A model generated the notes under the pieces. It had not been told where the DNA came from. It saw nothing but the letters and a program-made list of their open reading frames with translations, and ran no database searches. A stretch of 64,000 nt of DNA. Source: Pinus tabuliformis. Lineage: Eukaryota; Streptophyta; Pinopsida; Pinales; Pinaceae. Below, piece by piece: positions 33,794 through 45,980 of this stretch (positions are counted from its first letter, which is position 1; each line of letters begins with the position of its first letter). The stretch is from NCBI GenBank assembly GCA_031772625.1, contig CM062805.1, forward strand, positions 515,076,102 to 515,140,101, given 5' to 3'. A program made the translations under genes and the position numbers.

Positions 33794-34158
33794 GCAGGTG
33801 AAGCGAGAGAGCAGAGTCGGAAGAGCCTAGTGCGGAAGAGAAGGAGAGAAGTTGAAGTGTTGCATGGGCAGCAAATTGAATCCCCGGAGGGATTGCGCAG
33901 TCCAAGCCAGGAGGGCAAAATTTTCGTGGGAAATCTCTCTTTGAGTGAGTCGACAGAGAGAAAGATTTCTAGATCGAAGTTTGCCAGTGTCAGAGGGAGT
34001 AGCGCAGAGCAGTTTTCTGGTGAGACATAGTTTTCTGCAACAATTGTTGGAGCAGAAAAACGTCAGAAGAAAGAAGGAGACATTGTTGAGGGAATTTCTT
34101 CCTCAGAGAATTCCTAGCCAAGGAATTCAATTTCTCTTCAGAGAATTCCTAGGCTAGG

Positions 34159-34905
34159 ATGTCCTGCCCTTTGGATGAGCATGATCTCAAAGCCTATGTC
34201 GACAGTGTGGTAGTTGTACCTGCGGATCCAGATTCGCTCAAGAAGTACAAAGGTGAGATGGCAAAGGCCAAGTGATTGATCCTCGACGAAGTGAGAGATC
34301 ACGTAGTGTGTCACATTGCCGGCAAGGATACTACCCGACAGATGTGGGAAGCATTGGCTACACTATACGAAGGATTTTTCGAACAGCAGAAGATGTACTT
34401 GGAGCAGAAGATGAGATCCACACAAGATGCAAAAGGGGGAACGCATTGATCCATTCCTAACGAAGCTTCAAGAAATCCGAGACTCGTTGGCAGCTGTGGG
34501 GTCAACACCTCAGGCTACCGAGATGGTTAGGCTAGCCCTAAATTCAGTCTCAGAAGAATGGCAAGTGTTTGTCCAGAGTATCCTGGGCAGAGAGAGATTG
34601 TCGGATTAGGAAGGAATGTGGGCCGCTCTTCAGCAGGAAGAGATGAGGAGAGACTTAGTCAAGTGCAAACTTGATAGCAATAGCAGCAGTGGGACGAAGC
34701 CCAAGGAGGAAGAAAATGCACCCCTTGCATCCAAGGGGCAGCGGAGGCGAAAGAAGGACGTCTCAAAGATCAAGTGCTTCCGGTGTGGTGAATTTGGTCA
34801 CTACGTTACACAGTGTCCTCTTAAGAAGAAGGACAAAGACGAGAAGCATGATCCGAAGGTTGCATCCGAAAAGGTCGAGGAGGAGGAGTTTGCCATGATT
34901 GCCTA
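34159..34905 (+). pseudogene. Copia-type gag (UBN2-like) of the third copy
   Basis: Reads MSCPLDEHDLKAYVDSVVVV, then a stop at about 34273, DEVRDHVVCHIAGKD, MWEALATLYEGFFEQQKMYL, a frameshift near 34415, and LTKLQEIRDSLAAVGSTPQA through ALNSVSEEWQVFVQSILGRE. The zinc knuckle CFRCGEFGHYVTQC (34780-34821) is intact. The frame closes after EEEEFAMIA at about 34905. Compared with the other copies the N-terminus is shorter: the region before the EYDLEAYV-like motif appears to be lost. Confidence 0.8.
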
Positions 34906-34909
34906 GATA

Positions 34910-35534
34910 CCTCCAGGGGAGAGGTGGGGTGATCTAGTACTATAGTTCGAAAGAACTACAGATGAGCAAGATCCTTGAGGAGTCCACCTCTTAGATCAAT
35001 ACCATGCTAAGGGAGCCCATATCAGAAGTAACATGATGGATCAGGATCAGTTGATGCATAGGAGTGTCAGAGTGACAGTTGCAGTGGCTAGGAGCGCCAG
35101 AGACTGAGCAGCGCAGAGCAGAGTTGGCAACAGTGCAGAGTCAGCAATAACGCAAAGGCTTTAGAGGGTCAGCGTAGAGACTAGCAACAGTCAAAACTCC
35201 AACAACAGATGCATCATGTTGAACACCTGTTCAGTAATTTTGGATGCTTTTCCATTGTTGATGTAGTAGCAGTAGCAATTGGAGAAGGTTGCAGTGCAAA
35301 TGCAGTGTTGGTAGTGGCAAGTGCCAGCAGCAGCACAGATGCAGAACTTATGAGGGTTGCAGTACAGATGCAGTGTTGGCAGTGGCAGGGTCAGCAACAA
35401 TATAGATGCAGCATTTGCGCAGTAGTTGATGGGTAGTGATGTCAGACATCAGCAGCGCAGAGGGAGATGTTACAGAGTCTGGGTGATGCTTCAGCAGGTT
35501 GCATTACTAGAGCACATTCCTCGCTAAGAAGGAG
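34910..35534 (+). mobile_element. Non-coding 3' internal region and polypurine tract of the third copy
   Basis: CAGTGCAGAT/GCAGCA-rich sequence without recognised coding content, ending CTAAGAAGGAG directly before TGTTGATTTC. Short ORFs in it are low-complexity translations of these repeats. Confidence 0.7.
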
Positions 35535-36709
35535 TGTTGATTTCTAGTAGCATCGAATGTGCTCTAAGCCTCAAAATTTGCAGGGAGGCTAGGACACATT
35601 TATTCCACAATACTCAGAAATCGTTTAGGGAAATCCCACCCGGAGACAATTTTATTAAAATAATTAATTATTTTTAATAGGTGCCTAAGTCTAAACTTAG
35701 GAAATTAAAATAATTAAAGGGTATTAATCAAACTGAGGGTGAAACTTCTAGAAGAAGACGGAGATCAAGTCCAAATGATTCGAGCCATTGGTTAAAATCT
35801 AATCTAGGTCATTGATTACTCAACTGGAGGATTATAAGGACTTTGATGGGCATTTGTAAAATACATCAGAGAGAGATCAAGAGATCGAATTTCTCAGAGA
35901 GGGCAGCGCAACAGTTGCTAGAGAGAAGATCGAAGTGATTTCTTGCAGTGAGGGCAGGGATAGTTCCAGTTGGAGAGTTTCCTGATCCAGGAATACATCG
36001 CAAAGGAGGCAAAGAGAGATCTAGAAGAGGCAGCGCAGAGGCCACGCTAAGCAGCATAGGCTCACGCAGAGGCCACGCTGGGTAGCGTAAGTTTACGCAA
36101 AGGCCACACTAGCTAGCGTAAGCTCACGCAAAGGCAATGCAGAGCTTCAAAGAGAGTCTGAAATTCAGCTGAGAAGTCGAGTACCTGAGCCAAAAGGCAA
36201 GGTGTGAGACCAGAGAGACAGAGGAACGAAGCTCCAGACAGCTGGAGATCCGGGAAGAGGCGACACAGATCCCCAGAGAGGTTGAAGTAGTAACTGCGCA
36301 GAGCCAGCGTGGGGCCAGCCATCCGGGGCCTAGATCAGTGTCAGATCGCCAATGATTTTCTCACTAATCTTCTGCCAGTCAAATTCTCTGTATTGGATAG
36401 CCAATAAGGCATCCAAAGATTGTATTCATAAAACTACTACTTAATAATACAAAACCTCAGTTGCCGCACCGGTTTTCTCGCATTGGGTTTTTCCGGGGAC
36501 ATTTGTCCAAAAATAATGGTGTCATGTGTTGTGTATTTCTTTCTTGCTTAGTTTCTTGTTTCCACGTTTTATTTAATTGGTGAACGCTGCAGTGTATTAG
36601 TTTCAGTATTTGTTGTAGGATGCGGTAAATAATTTGTTCAGTAATTTAACAAATAGAAGATACTTAATCAGTTGTTGCAGTAGAAATTTGGGTCTTCCAA
36701 ATTTTCACA
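35535..36709 (+). mobile_element. 3' LTR of the third gag-only copia
   Basis: It starts TGTTGATTTCTAGTAGC and ends AATTTTCACA, 1175 bp. It matches 32641-33781 closely, with an extra GCTCACGC-type local duplication near 36050-36130. Confidence 0.9.
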
Positions 36710-36714
36710 TGTCA

Positions 36715-38392
36715 GAGGTTGGGGGTCGGGTCTAGTTAGATAGGATCCCCTTCTCTACTAAATAACCATTTAGGCTATCCCCTTTCTTTCCAATTCTCCG
36801 GTACAGACTGGCCAAGGAATTTATATTGCTCAAATCAGGGAATCTCAGATATTACTTAGTCATTACCCATAAACTCCATCATGGCTTCTACACCATGGCA
36901 GTGAAACTATGGCAGCATATTGGCACAATGCATTCTGAGCACCAACATACCCAACCACAACTCAACCATCAAAATGTGAATGATTTTCCCAAACGTGGAA
37001 CAAATTCCTTCCCTGAGCCTTCAATGAAGACTACATGTCCACCCATAATAAGCTTGAGAAAATAGCGTAGTCACAGAAAACAAAAGGAAGAAGAAAGCAT
37101 TCGGTAATGACCCTTGCCAACCAATAAATTAATAATAATTTATGACTCCCTAATTCCCTCCTCATTGGTTCATTGCCCTAATAGATGCAAGTTTTATTAT
37201 TATATTATTATTGTTTTATGATAAATCCAATATAATCAAATGGTAAATCACTTACCACATACTCATTATTCTCATGCTTGGAAGGGACATTACATTCATT
37301 CTAATTTGCAGTTATCTGAACTGCTCTGTATACCTGCAGTAACAAGAGCTTTTTTCCTAAATTATAAAATTTTCTGAACAGGACCTGTCTGAACCCATCT
37401 ATCAATGCATCTGAGCTCAAACTACCTGGAAATTCTGATTCCTCTAACTTCACTGGTGCTCCTTATGTTGATATAGTTTCCAGGAACATCTTCATTGGGT
37501 CATATTCTTCAGTCCGAATAGCATCAAACTCACTTCTCCATCTTCAAAACCAGCAAATCTTAATCTCCTTTCTATGGCCAATAACCCTCTATAAAACTCA
37601 TCAACCATATACCTTCTGTCTCCAATGATCCACATCCGTCATCTTCCCCAATCAAAAACAAACCCTCTTAGTCACACCCATTGCTTCGATGATACCAACC
37701 CGATTCAGCAACAACTAAATTTCCTCCATGTCTTTCCATAGATGAAGTTGCCCTACTCTTTCAGGTGCAACGAACAGCAAATAGACAAACATTTTGTTTT
37801 GCACAACCAATGCTAGAGAGCTAAGGAAAGTTGAAAAAATAAGGTAGCGATGCTAGAAAAATCAAAAACTATAATTCATTATCGTATTGCACCAAAATAT
37901 ATAAAAAGTTTCAAAACAGAAGAAAGTTCTGCGAATATTGATTCACTGCATCCAAAAATCATGCTACATACGAGAAAATTACATTGAAGGTTAACAGTAG
38001 ATCGAATCTGCCCATTTGGGTTTGCATCAAAAGCTTGCCTCTGTTGTGATTTTAAGGAGAGCTATTTACATATAGCAATGCTGGCTAATGATGCAGCCTG
38101 TCTGCATATAAAGTTGATTTTTTACGATATATTCTAAAACTGATTGGATTTCATGAATCTACTCCTGAAAAGTACACTGAAACCTGAAATTCCATTCCCA
38201 TGGGCATTAGACCCAGTTAACCTTCAAATTTCTCCCTAAACAAAGCACTGACTTGTAAAATCTAGCAAAATGGATTTCCCTTAGTGTCCAGACTTTCACA
38301 ATATCTAGCGTGAATGGGACGATATAGCTCAAAATACAAGACATGTACGAGGCCCCGAATATCGAAGAGCTGGTGGCATGGGTCAGACCGAA
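36715..38392. other. Intergenic DNA downstream of the PPR gene
   Basis: No intact gene seen. The first 50 bp continue the GC-rich repeat interrupted at 25953. On the minus strand, 37390-37500 weakly reads TEEYDPMKMFLETIST, a stop, then APVKLEESEFPG, a possible old gypsy gag trace; this is low confidence. The rest is AT-rich. Confidence 0.4.
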
Positions 38393-40465
38393 TCATTTAC
38401 TCAAAACCCGTCTTATTTTGAACCTTTTTTTCATCTTCTGTGAGCGCCTAAGGAACACGTCTGATATATCCAACTTCCCTGAATGCTTCATCTTCACTGC
38501 AAGTTCTTCAAATATATCAGGTCTACCTGCTCTTGAAAAATCAGCGAGGAATTTGTCATAATCAAAGCGCGGAGCCTTCATACCTTTGTCAATCATGCTT
38601 TCTATATAGGCACAAGCCTCCTCAGATCTGCCTTCCCTGATCAGCCCTCCAATGAACACAGTGTAAGAATTAACATCAGGACAGCAACCGTTCCGAGTCA
38701 TTTGATCCCATATAGCAAAACCCATCTCAGGATTCCTTGCACGGAAATACAATTTCATCATCATGTTGTAGGTGTGAATGGTAGGTTGAAACCCACATTG
38801 GCTCATTTCCTCAAAAAGTTTAGTGGCTTCATCTGGTTTATGTAGAACCATCATCACTTTGATAAGAGCATTGTAAGTCCTGCAGTCATGACGAATCCCT
38901 TTCTCCTTCATTTCCTGTAACAACCCATAAGCCTTATCCAACTTCTTCTTGTTGCCATAGCCAGTGATCAAGCAGGTGTAAACAGCAGCATCAAGTGGGG
39001 AGCCATGTTCCTGCATTTCAGCAAAGAATTTTGAGGCTTCCTCCATCCTCTGTAATTTGGAAAGGGCACGAATAAAAATAGTGTAGCTTTTAGAATTAGG
39101 ATAAGGACCATTGGTTTTCATTAATTAGAAGAGCTTTAGAGCCTCCTCCTTCTTTCAACCCTTAAAGAGACCCCCCAACATAATGTTGTGGGTGACAAGA
39201 TCAGGTTTGAATCCTTTATCAACCATCTCATTCCAGAGTTTGCCTGCCTCTATCAGATTCTTTGCCTCGCACCATCCTGATATAAGTATGGTATAAGTAT
39301 TTGCATTGGGACGAAATCTTCCCCTCATTCTTTCAAACAACATTTGGGCTTCCTTTGCTAGTTTTACCCGGCCCAAAGCATCCAATAGAAAGTTAAAAGC
39401 ATTGAGATTGGCATCGAAATGATATCTTTCCATCAGATCAAACATCTGCACCGCCTTCTTCATCTCCCTGGCAGCTGCAAAGGCCTTGATGGCGATCTCG
39501 AAGGTCTCAATTGTCAGAACAGATCCCATCTTGCCCATCTCGTTCAAAAGTTCAAACATTGTCACGAACTGCTTCGTTCTGGCCAAGATACTCATCATTG
39601 TATTACAAGTCAGCGAATTGTGTGAAAAACCCACCTGCTGCCCTGCCCAATTGAAGAATCTGAAGGCTGGTTTCCTCGCATGAGAGAACCTGATCAATAC
39701 ATGATAAACTAATGAATGAGAAAGCTTCACATCACATTGGTCAAGAACTGCTTCCATGTTCCGATCCGATGCAAAGAGCTCCTCCACTACTTTATACACT
39801 CTCTCAACTTCTATTAAATCAACGACAGCCTGACCAGAATGCTGATACATTACCAGATTGTTACCTTCATTCTTCTCAATAATTGGATCACAGCTTTCGT
39901 CGTCGTCGTCGTCGTCTTCTTCTTCTTCACTCTCGCTCTTCTCTGGCAAAGATTTTTTTTCAAGGGACCGGGCCCTTGAAGCCCAATTTCTATTCGGCAA
40001 CCAAAATTCGGACCTTAAACTCCAAACCCACATTTTCTCCGGCCGAATATTTTTGCAATTTTGTGCAACGGAGGTCGACAGAAAATGTTTAGCTTGGCCA
40101 ACAGCACTGCGGAAACAATGATAAGGACAATGATTATGAGTACCAGACATGGAAAAAGAAGAACGACAAGAAACGCACATTTGCCTCCCACAAGCTCGTC
40201 CTTCTCCTCTTCCTCGATTTGTAGAGCGGTTTCCGTTGTTGCAGTAGTTGACATCGTTGCAGGGATTCAAAACAGTGGAATTGGAGTGGAAACGTGAAGT
40301 GTTTAGTGCAAAATGTGATAACCCAAATGTGATTTTGGTTCTCTTCTCGATACAAGAAAGTATCAAGACTCTCCTGCCCATGCCGATGGCCGCACGATGC
40401 AGAACATGGAGGAAAACAACCCTGTGGCTCTTAAAATTGGACCCAGACCTACCCTTCGTGGGCAC
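38393..40465 (-). pseudogene. Mitochondrial P-class PPR protein (At3g62470/At5g14820-like), two in-frame stops
   Basis: Two collinear same-frame blocks (40465-39155, 436 residues; 39121-38393, 242 residues) form one intronless PPR gene of about 690 codons. TGA at 39157-39155 and TAA at 39127-39125 interrupt one PPR motif, reading GGLFKG-stop-KKEEALKLF-stop-LMKTNGPYP. The N-terminus is basic and Ser-rich, fitting a mitochondrial presequence; a second Met at 40381 could also start it. An acidic SESEEEEDDDDDDES stretch precedes VVEELFASDRNMEAVLDQCD. About nine 34-35 residue repeats follow from residue 283, and the C-terminus is GRPDIFEELAVKMKHSGKLD. P-class PPRs bind organelle RNA. No editing (E or DYW) tail is seen. 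The stops mean a pseudogene, unless they are assembly errors. Confidence 0.85.
39897..39933 (+). repeat. Trinucleotide microsatellite within the PPR coding region
   Basis: Runs of CGT followed by CTT/TCT on the plus strand encode the Asp and Glu run of the PPR protein on the minus strand. Confidence 0.85.
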
Positions 40466-40591
40466 TATAGAATGATTAGGGCACTGTTGGCATTATCTTG
40501 AACCTCATTCCAAAAGCTGAGTGGGCATGAAGCTGTTCTGTCTTGCAAGTATTTTTGAAGGTTTTACACGGGTTTGTACGCAGATGACAGT

Positions 40592-40680
40592 AGCTCTTCT
40601 GCCTTTCATTGCCACCATGTATTTGTCTGTCTTTTTCATTGCCACCATGTATTTGTCTGTCTTTTTCATTGCCACCATGC
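40592..40680 (+). repeat. 30-bp tandem repeat upstream of the PPR gene
   Basis: TTTCATTGCCACCATGTATT with TGTCTGTCTT recurs 2.7 times. It lies 130-215 bp upstream of the PPR start on the minus strand. Confidence 0.85.
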
Positions 40681-40785
40681 ATTCGCTTATGTATAAGGCT
40701 TTAGTTTTTTATTTTTCAAGAAGAAAAATTAACAGCCTTTAACAATCTTGACAACCATCTAAATTGATCATCTAAAAATCAATAC

Positions 40786-41375
40786 AAGGAAATAAAAAAT
40801 CAACGTCAAAAAAACATATATTCATCAATAAGTAAAAATAGTGGGCCCCAAGTTTTGCCCAAAACTGAGGTTGTTGAGAGCTGAAAGAAACATAATAATG
40901 GGACCAAAAACAATACCAATAAATAATATTTATTGTGTTTGGTTAACATTGTTGAAGACGATGGTTTTAATTCTGTTTTTGCTGCGGGCTTTTTGGCAAT
41001 ACGGTTTGCTGTATACAAGATCATTATATTTCCTTAATATAATCTATGTGGTTTTTTTTCTTCTGAAAAAAACATTGTTGAAGACCATATGTTCTTATGT
41101 TGATTACTTGGGATTTGCAAATATTGTAAAAATCTAGTCAATACAAGAAGGAAATAAAAAATCAATGTAAAAAAAACATATATTCATCAATAAGTAAAAA
41201 TAGTGGGACCCAAGTTTTGCCTCAAACTTGAGGTGGATGAGGGCTCAAAGAAACATAATAATGCAACCAAAAACAATACCAATAAATAATCTTACTTATT
41301 GTGTTGTTTAACATTGTTGAGGACCACATGTTCATGTGTGATTACTTGGGATTTGTAAATATTGTAAAAATATAG
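40786..41375 (+). repeat. Tandem duplication of about 360 bp, AT-rich
   Basis: AGGAAATAAAAAATCAAYGT begins copies at 40788 and about 41149. Both contain CATATATTCATCAATAAGTA and GGGATTTGYAAATATTGTAA. The first copy has an extra internal segment. No coding content is recognised. Confidence 0.8.
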
Positions 41376-41380
41376 TTATA

Positions 41381-41512
41381 ATAATGTTACATAGGTGAGA
41401 AACATGATTGAGAATAGATTTTTAGCTTATATGAGGTAGATTGTAAATAATGTTACATAGGTGAGAAACATGATTGAGAATAGATTTTTAATTTATATTA
41501 GGTAGATTATGT
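41381..41512 (+). repeat. 66-bp tandem duplication
   Basis: ATAATGTTACATAGGTGAGA begins copies at 41381 and 41447. They differ by a few substitutions. Confidence 0.85.
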
Positions 41513-42949
41513 GTTCATATTAGTGATATTAGTTAAGTATATTTTGATTTAAATATTGTCATTATTATAATTAAGATTGAATTGGTATTGTATAAGTGTT
41601 ACATAGTAAATAGTTTTTGTTATTTAATTTAAATATAATTAAATTCAAGTCAAAATATTGGATTTAAGTTAGTATTAAGGTTTGGTTAATTTAGATTTTA
41701 CTTATTGGTAAATTGAGGTATTTTGTTATTTATAATTCCTTATTATAGTGGTGGAGAATCCAATCCTACCCAATGATAATAATAATGTCTTATTAGTCCC
41801 TCATATAACATGAAGTGTAAAAATTGATTCTCATGAACATTTTCAATAATTATAGTTTATTTATTTTTAAAATATATTAGAATTTCTATAGCTTATTCTA
41901 TTGTTTTGCAAAATTAAATAATTATGAGAATATTGTAGTTAAAGAAAACAATTTTTTTATTAAAAAAAAAAAAAGATAGAATTATATTTTTTTGATTAGT
42001 TGAAATATATGAAAACATTAATTAATTGTAGTTGAATGTTACATAATAATAGAAACAAAAAATTAACCGTGATGGGGGAGGACGATTACAGTACGAGTAG
42101 TGTGGATCAGTGTGGATGGGACTCACGCTTATGACAAGAGTCAGGCGTAAGGCAGGGGACTGGGACAGCTAGCATCAAAGGTTTACAAGCCTCGAGAAGG
42201 ATGAAATGAGGTATAAACTTTGGGCGGCATGTTGGTTATATTATTTGTGGTCTCAAGGTATGGGCAATAGCTATAACAACCTCGGGTTAAAAATCCATGT
42301 AATAAAGTTAATAAAGGCAAAATAATAAGCAAGGTCATGGGACACATATTCCAAGTTGAATGTGATCACATGTGATTAATAAATGGCTATGGAAATCAAC
42401 AATGGCAATGGCAAAGGCTTTGAAAAGGCATGAGTCATTTATTGGCATTTTTTATTTATGAAAATAATGGAAAATGGGAGAAAATGAAGGTAAAAGGTCA
42501 CATGTTGCAAGTGAGGAGGAAATTGAAGGAAAATAATGGAAATTGAAGAAAATAAAGGCCTCGGTGGTAAAAAAAGCTTTTGAGAATCAGTTCACAACTT
42601 TTGTCAGTACAATCTTTTGTCAGTTTTAACTTGGAGCTCTCTCTCTTCTATTCCCTCTCTCATACTCTTGGAGAATTAGAGTTTTCTTGGAGCACTCTTG
42701 GAGGAGTGTGCCTTACTTGGGTTTTGGAGCAAGAAAGCAAGGGAAAAGCAGGAAAGCGCAAGAGGACAACAAGAACAACAGCTACAGTGGGTTTTGCTTG
42801 CAGGTACCAAGTTGCATGTATGATTTCCTTGCTAGTTTTGACATACATGGCATATGCATGTGGTTATTTGGTTATGATCTATCATTGGCATGCAGGATTG
42901 CCTGGATTGACTGTGGTTTTGCCTAGCCTTTCCATTTCCTAGATAGCCA
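41513..42949. other. AT-rich intergenic DNA, nothing recognised
   Basis: Apart from poly-A/T stretches near 41950 and a G-rich patch at 42070-42170, no gene, terminal repeat or tandem structure was identified. A 120-residue ORF at 42580-42942 has no recognisable domain and is not called. Confidence 0.5.
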
Positions 42950-44876
42950 TAGTCAAAATAAAAATGATATATAAGCATGGGTTTCATGCTTCATTTATTT
43001 TTGTTATACAAAATTTCATTATTGCAAACAAAGGTGAATTCCCTAGACCTAGTGGCTTGGTCTAGAACAACAGAAGACAAAGAATTTCAAACTTTTCCTT
43101 AGATAAATTAGAGTATTGGAAAGAAGCCTACCTCAAATCTGTAGCAATCCTTCCTTTCCTTTCTGCTTGTAAGCTCCAATTCTAGCTCCAATTGCTATAA
43201 TAAGAACTTGCACACACGAATAAACCAAACAAAGAAACCAAAATCCACATAGTATAATCTAAAACCTCTATTCAATAAGTCGGAAAAGCATTGAAATATA
43301 TGAGTGCAAAGATAACACAACAAATATAGGAAAACAATATGCTCTTTGTATTAACAAAAATAGGAGAGATTACAACCATAAGTAGAAGTCTGACTTTGTA
43401 GATGCCTTCCCAAGTTGACTTGTCCTTCCTTGTCACAATTCGCACTTCAACACCAACCCTAATGCATGAAAGTGATGACTCCTTTGGTTCAAACCAGCAG
43501 CATGAGGGTACTATGAATCTCCAAAAACCAACCCAGACCCATTGGGAGGCAGTAAATTTGTAGGAGAAGTGTGGTATTTTAGGAATTCTTATCCATTTAC
43601 CAATATAAGCTTGAGATCCACTTAAGAGGGGAAGATGAGCTCAAGGGATAAGAGGTGAGGTCTCTAAGATAGGATCAGATGGGATTCGAGCTCTTATCCA
43701 TGGTAAATAGTTAAAACTACATTGGAAGCTTCTAGAAGAAGAAGCTTTAGAAATATTTTTTAATTTTCCCAAATTTATAGAATCATTGCACCTGGAGAAG
43801 GGAGCAACAAGTGTTGATCAACGTTGATGTCTAAGGGTGCAACATGCGCTGAACGCAGGTGGCCAAGAGTGCAGGGAATATTGGGGCTAAAAACAGTGTT
43901 TTAGAGCAATTTTTCCCAGAAACTCAAACTTTTTGGAGATGAGATGCTTAGGGATTTGTGGAGGGATTGTGACAAAGTGTTCAAGGATTTTGATTGATCC
44001 GGTTTGCAGGACTTTTGAGTTGATGTGACAAAATGGCCTATAACAATTTTGTTTCTAAGTCAAAGCACCCATTGAGTGCTTATAGGATTTGTGTCATGAG
44101 TCATTGTCCTTGTCATCATGTAATAGTTCCTTATTGGACATTTTGTGTCAAAGAAGAAAATTGTTTTTTATGTAAATTGGTCTAATATGGCTCCTCCACC
44201 AAGATGGTCTGCCCTCCATTCAAATCAGCCTCATAAAGGGAATTCGAACACACTTAGACTCTATATATAAAAGTTCAACTCAACCTCATTTGATCATCTA
44301 TCCAACCAAGTTCGATCTGGAATTGGAAGTGAAGGAGGGTGCGAAAAGACCTCGAAAGGAAGGAGAATCTAATGTGAAGGAGGAAGGATCGTCTGTCAAG
44401 CTAAAGGAGATGAAATTATTTCATTTTTGTCACACGTGTGTGTTTTTGGGTTGCAGAAAGGGCCAAAATTGCATGTTTGCAGTTAGGCTGAAATTCCGAT
44501 ATAGTAGGGCTGAAATTTTGGTTGATGTAGTATTGAAGAAGTTGATTGGAAGGAATATTTCTGAGAGGCTGACTTGGTGGATTGGATGAGGTCTTTGTCT
44601 TGTTCAAGGGTCTTGGTTGTCTCATTTAATTTTATTCTAAAGGAAGAGAAGAAATTTTTGTGTTTCCCCCTAGTAGAGGAATTTTTCCTTGGATGAGAGC
44701 CTATAACTTGTGTCCTTGTTGTTTTGATCTTCATGCATTTATGTTTTGGTAGTTGCTTGATGATAAGAAGATAAAAGAAGACATTAAAAAAACTTAATAA
44801 TATTGCTAAGAAATCACAAGTAATTATCAAGATAAGAAAATTTTTCTTCCTTTCCGATTTTCTAAAACTTTTCTCA
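42950..44876 (+). mobile_element. Copia-type LTR related to 22806-23708, split by about 1 kb of other DNA
   Basis: AAGCATGGGTTTCATGCTT at 42974-42992 matches the hairpin of the 22.8 kb LTR. The match resumes at about 44045 (TCTAAGTCAAAGCACCCATT) and continues to the TCACAAGTAATTATCAAGA region near 44815-44835. Positions about 43015-44040 are unrelated to that LTR and look like a later insertion. The ends are approximate. No internal coding region is adjacent, so it may be a solo LTR. Confidence 0.55.
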
Positions 44877-45980
44877 TTAATGATGGATCAATGTACATGT
44901 CGCTTGATCACCTCATTATTTTATTTAATTTTGATTAGTTAGCTAGAGGAAATAATTATTTACTCCTCCATATGCCAGATCTAAGGATCTCATATAATAT
45001 ATTATTATTCTATTGTAAAGGATGTTGAGCTATGCTACAAAGAATAGCTCTTTCTCCTTTATACTCGTCATTGGGTTTTTAGATATTCCATCCCTTGGAG
45101 CTTAATTAACACATTTTTCTTGGATTATATGGTTGTGTAAATATTTATTTCTTTTTGGATTTTTCGAATTCTTAAAGTTTCTCTATTTTGGTTTCTATTT
45201 GGTGCAAAAGGCTTGATGGTGAAATGCTCAAGTCTTCTATAACATAACTAGATCAATCAATTCACAACAAAGTCTACAACTTGGAAGGAAGACATTTTGG
45301 GTTAGCTCCTACCCTTTGTTAGTTTGATAATTATTTGGTGCCTTGCTTTGTCTATCTACCTTGGAGCACTAGCAAGAAGTATTAAGTACATTTATCAGGC
45401 TATAGTTGATCTTGTTCGTGAATATTGCTCCCTCGAGGATCCCTCCTTATAGGGCCTTAATCTGCATTGCTAATCTTGATTAGGAAACATATTATTCTTC
45501 CTCCTTTGTTCTAATCTCTCATTCCTAATCCTTGAATAAAATATACCATTTCTTAAGAAGGGTTTGTTACTATCCCCATAAGCCTCTTTGATTCATCTTG
45601 ACTCAATTTCCCTTGTTGGATTTGGAATTGATCTCTACTTTATTCCATCACCTCTTTAGAAATCCTAAAAACCTCTAAACATTGTTTTACTAATGCTACT
45701 CACTTCACCTTGTGCCTTATCACTTAATTTTGGTAATCCTAGTGGGGATGTTCCCCTTGTGTTGGAGGAGATATAACCTAAAGTGACAATGGTGATAGTG
45801 CTAAAAGTTTCCCTTTGAGTTGTATCTTGTGGATTAGGGATTTTCTAAGTACATTTTGGGAGGTAACAAAACCAATTATTGTTTCTAATCACATGTATTT
45901 TTGTTTGAATAACTTTATCACGTGACACTACAAAGATGACATTGAGAATGAAGAAAAATCGATGAATGCTTATGAATATC

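Larger units (their letters stand above)
32636..36714 (+). mobile_element. Gag-only copia-like element, third copy, with near-perfect target duplication
   Basis: LTRs at 32641-33781 and 35535-36709 are flanked by TGTCG (32636-32640) and TGTCA (36710-36714). The internal region is 1753 bp: primer binding site, leader, gag, CAG-rich 3' region, polypurine tract. No pol domain is present. The layout is that of the array at 6-22 kb, so lack of pol is a family trait, not a local deletion. Confidence 0.9.

Noticed and set aside
39858-40121. Plus-strand Ser-rich ORFs opposite the PPR gene
   Set aside because: They arise from the trinucleotide repeat that encodes the Asp/Glu run on the minus strand.
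40602-40680. Possible CRISPR-like array of 30-bp repeats
   Set aside because: Repeats are directly tandem with no spacers and the genome is eukaryotic.
42580-42942. 120-residue ORF with a hydrophobic C-terminal half
   Set aside because: No family recognised and the codon pattern is not distinctive; it lies next to a split LTR and may be part of a repeat.
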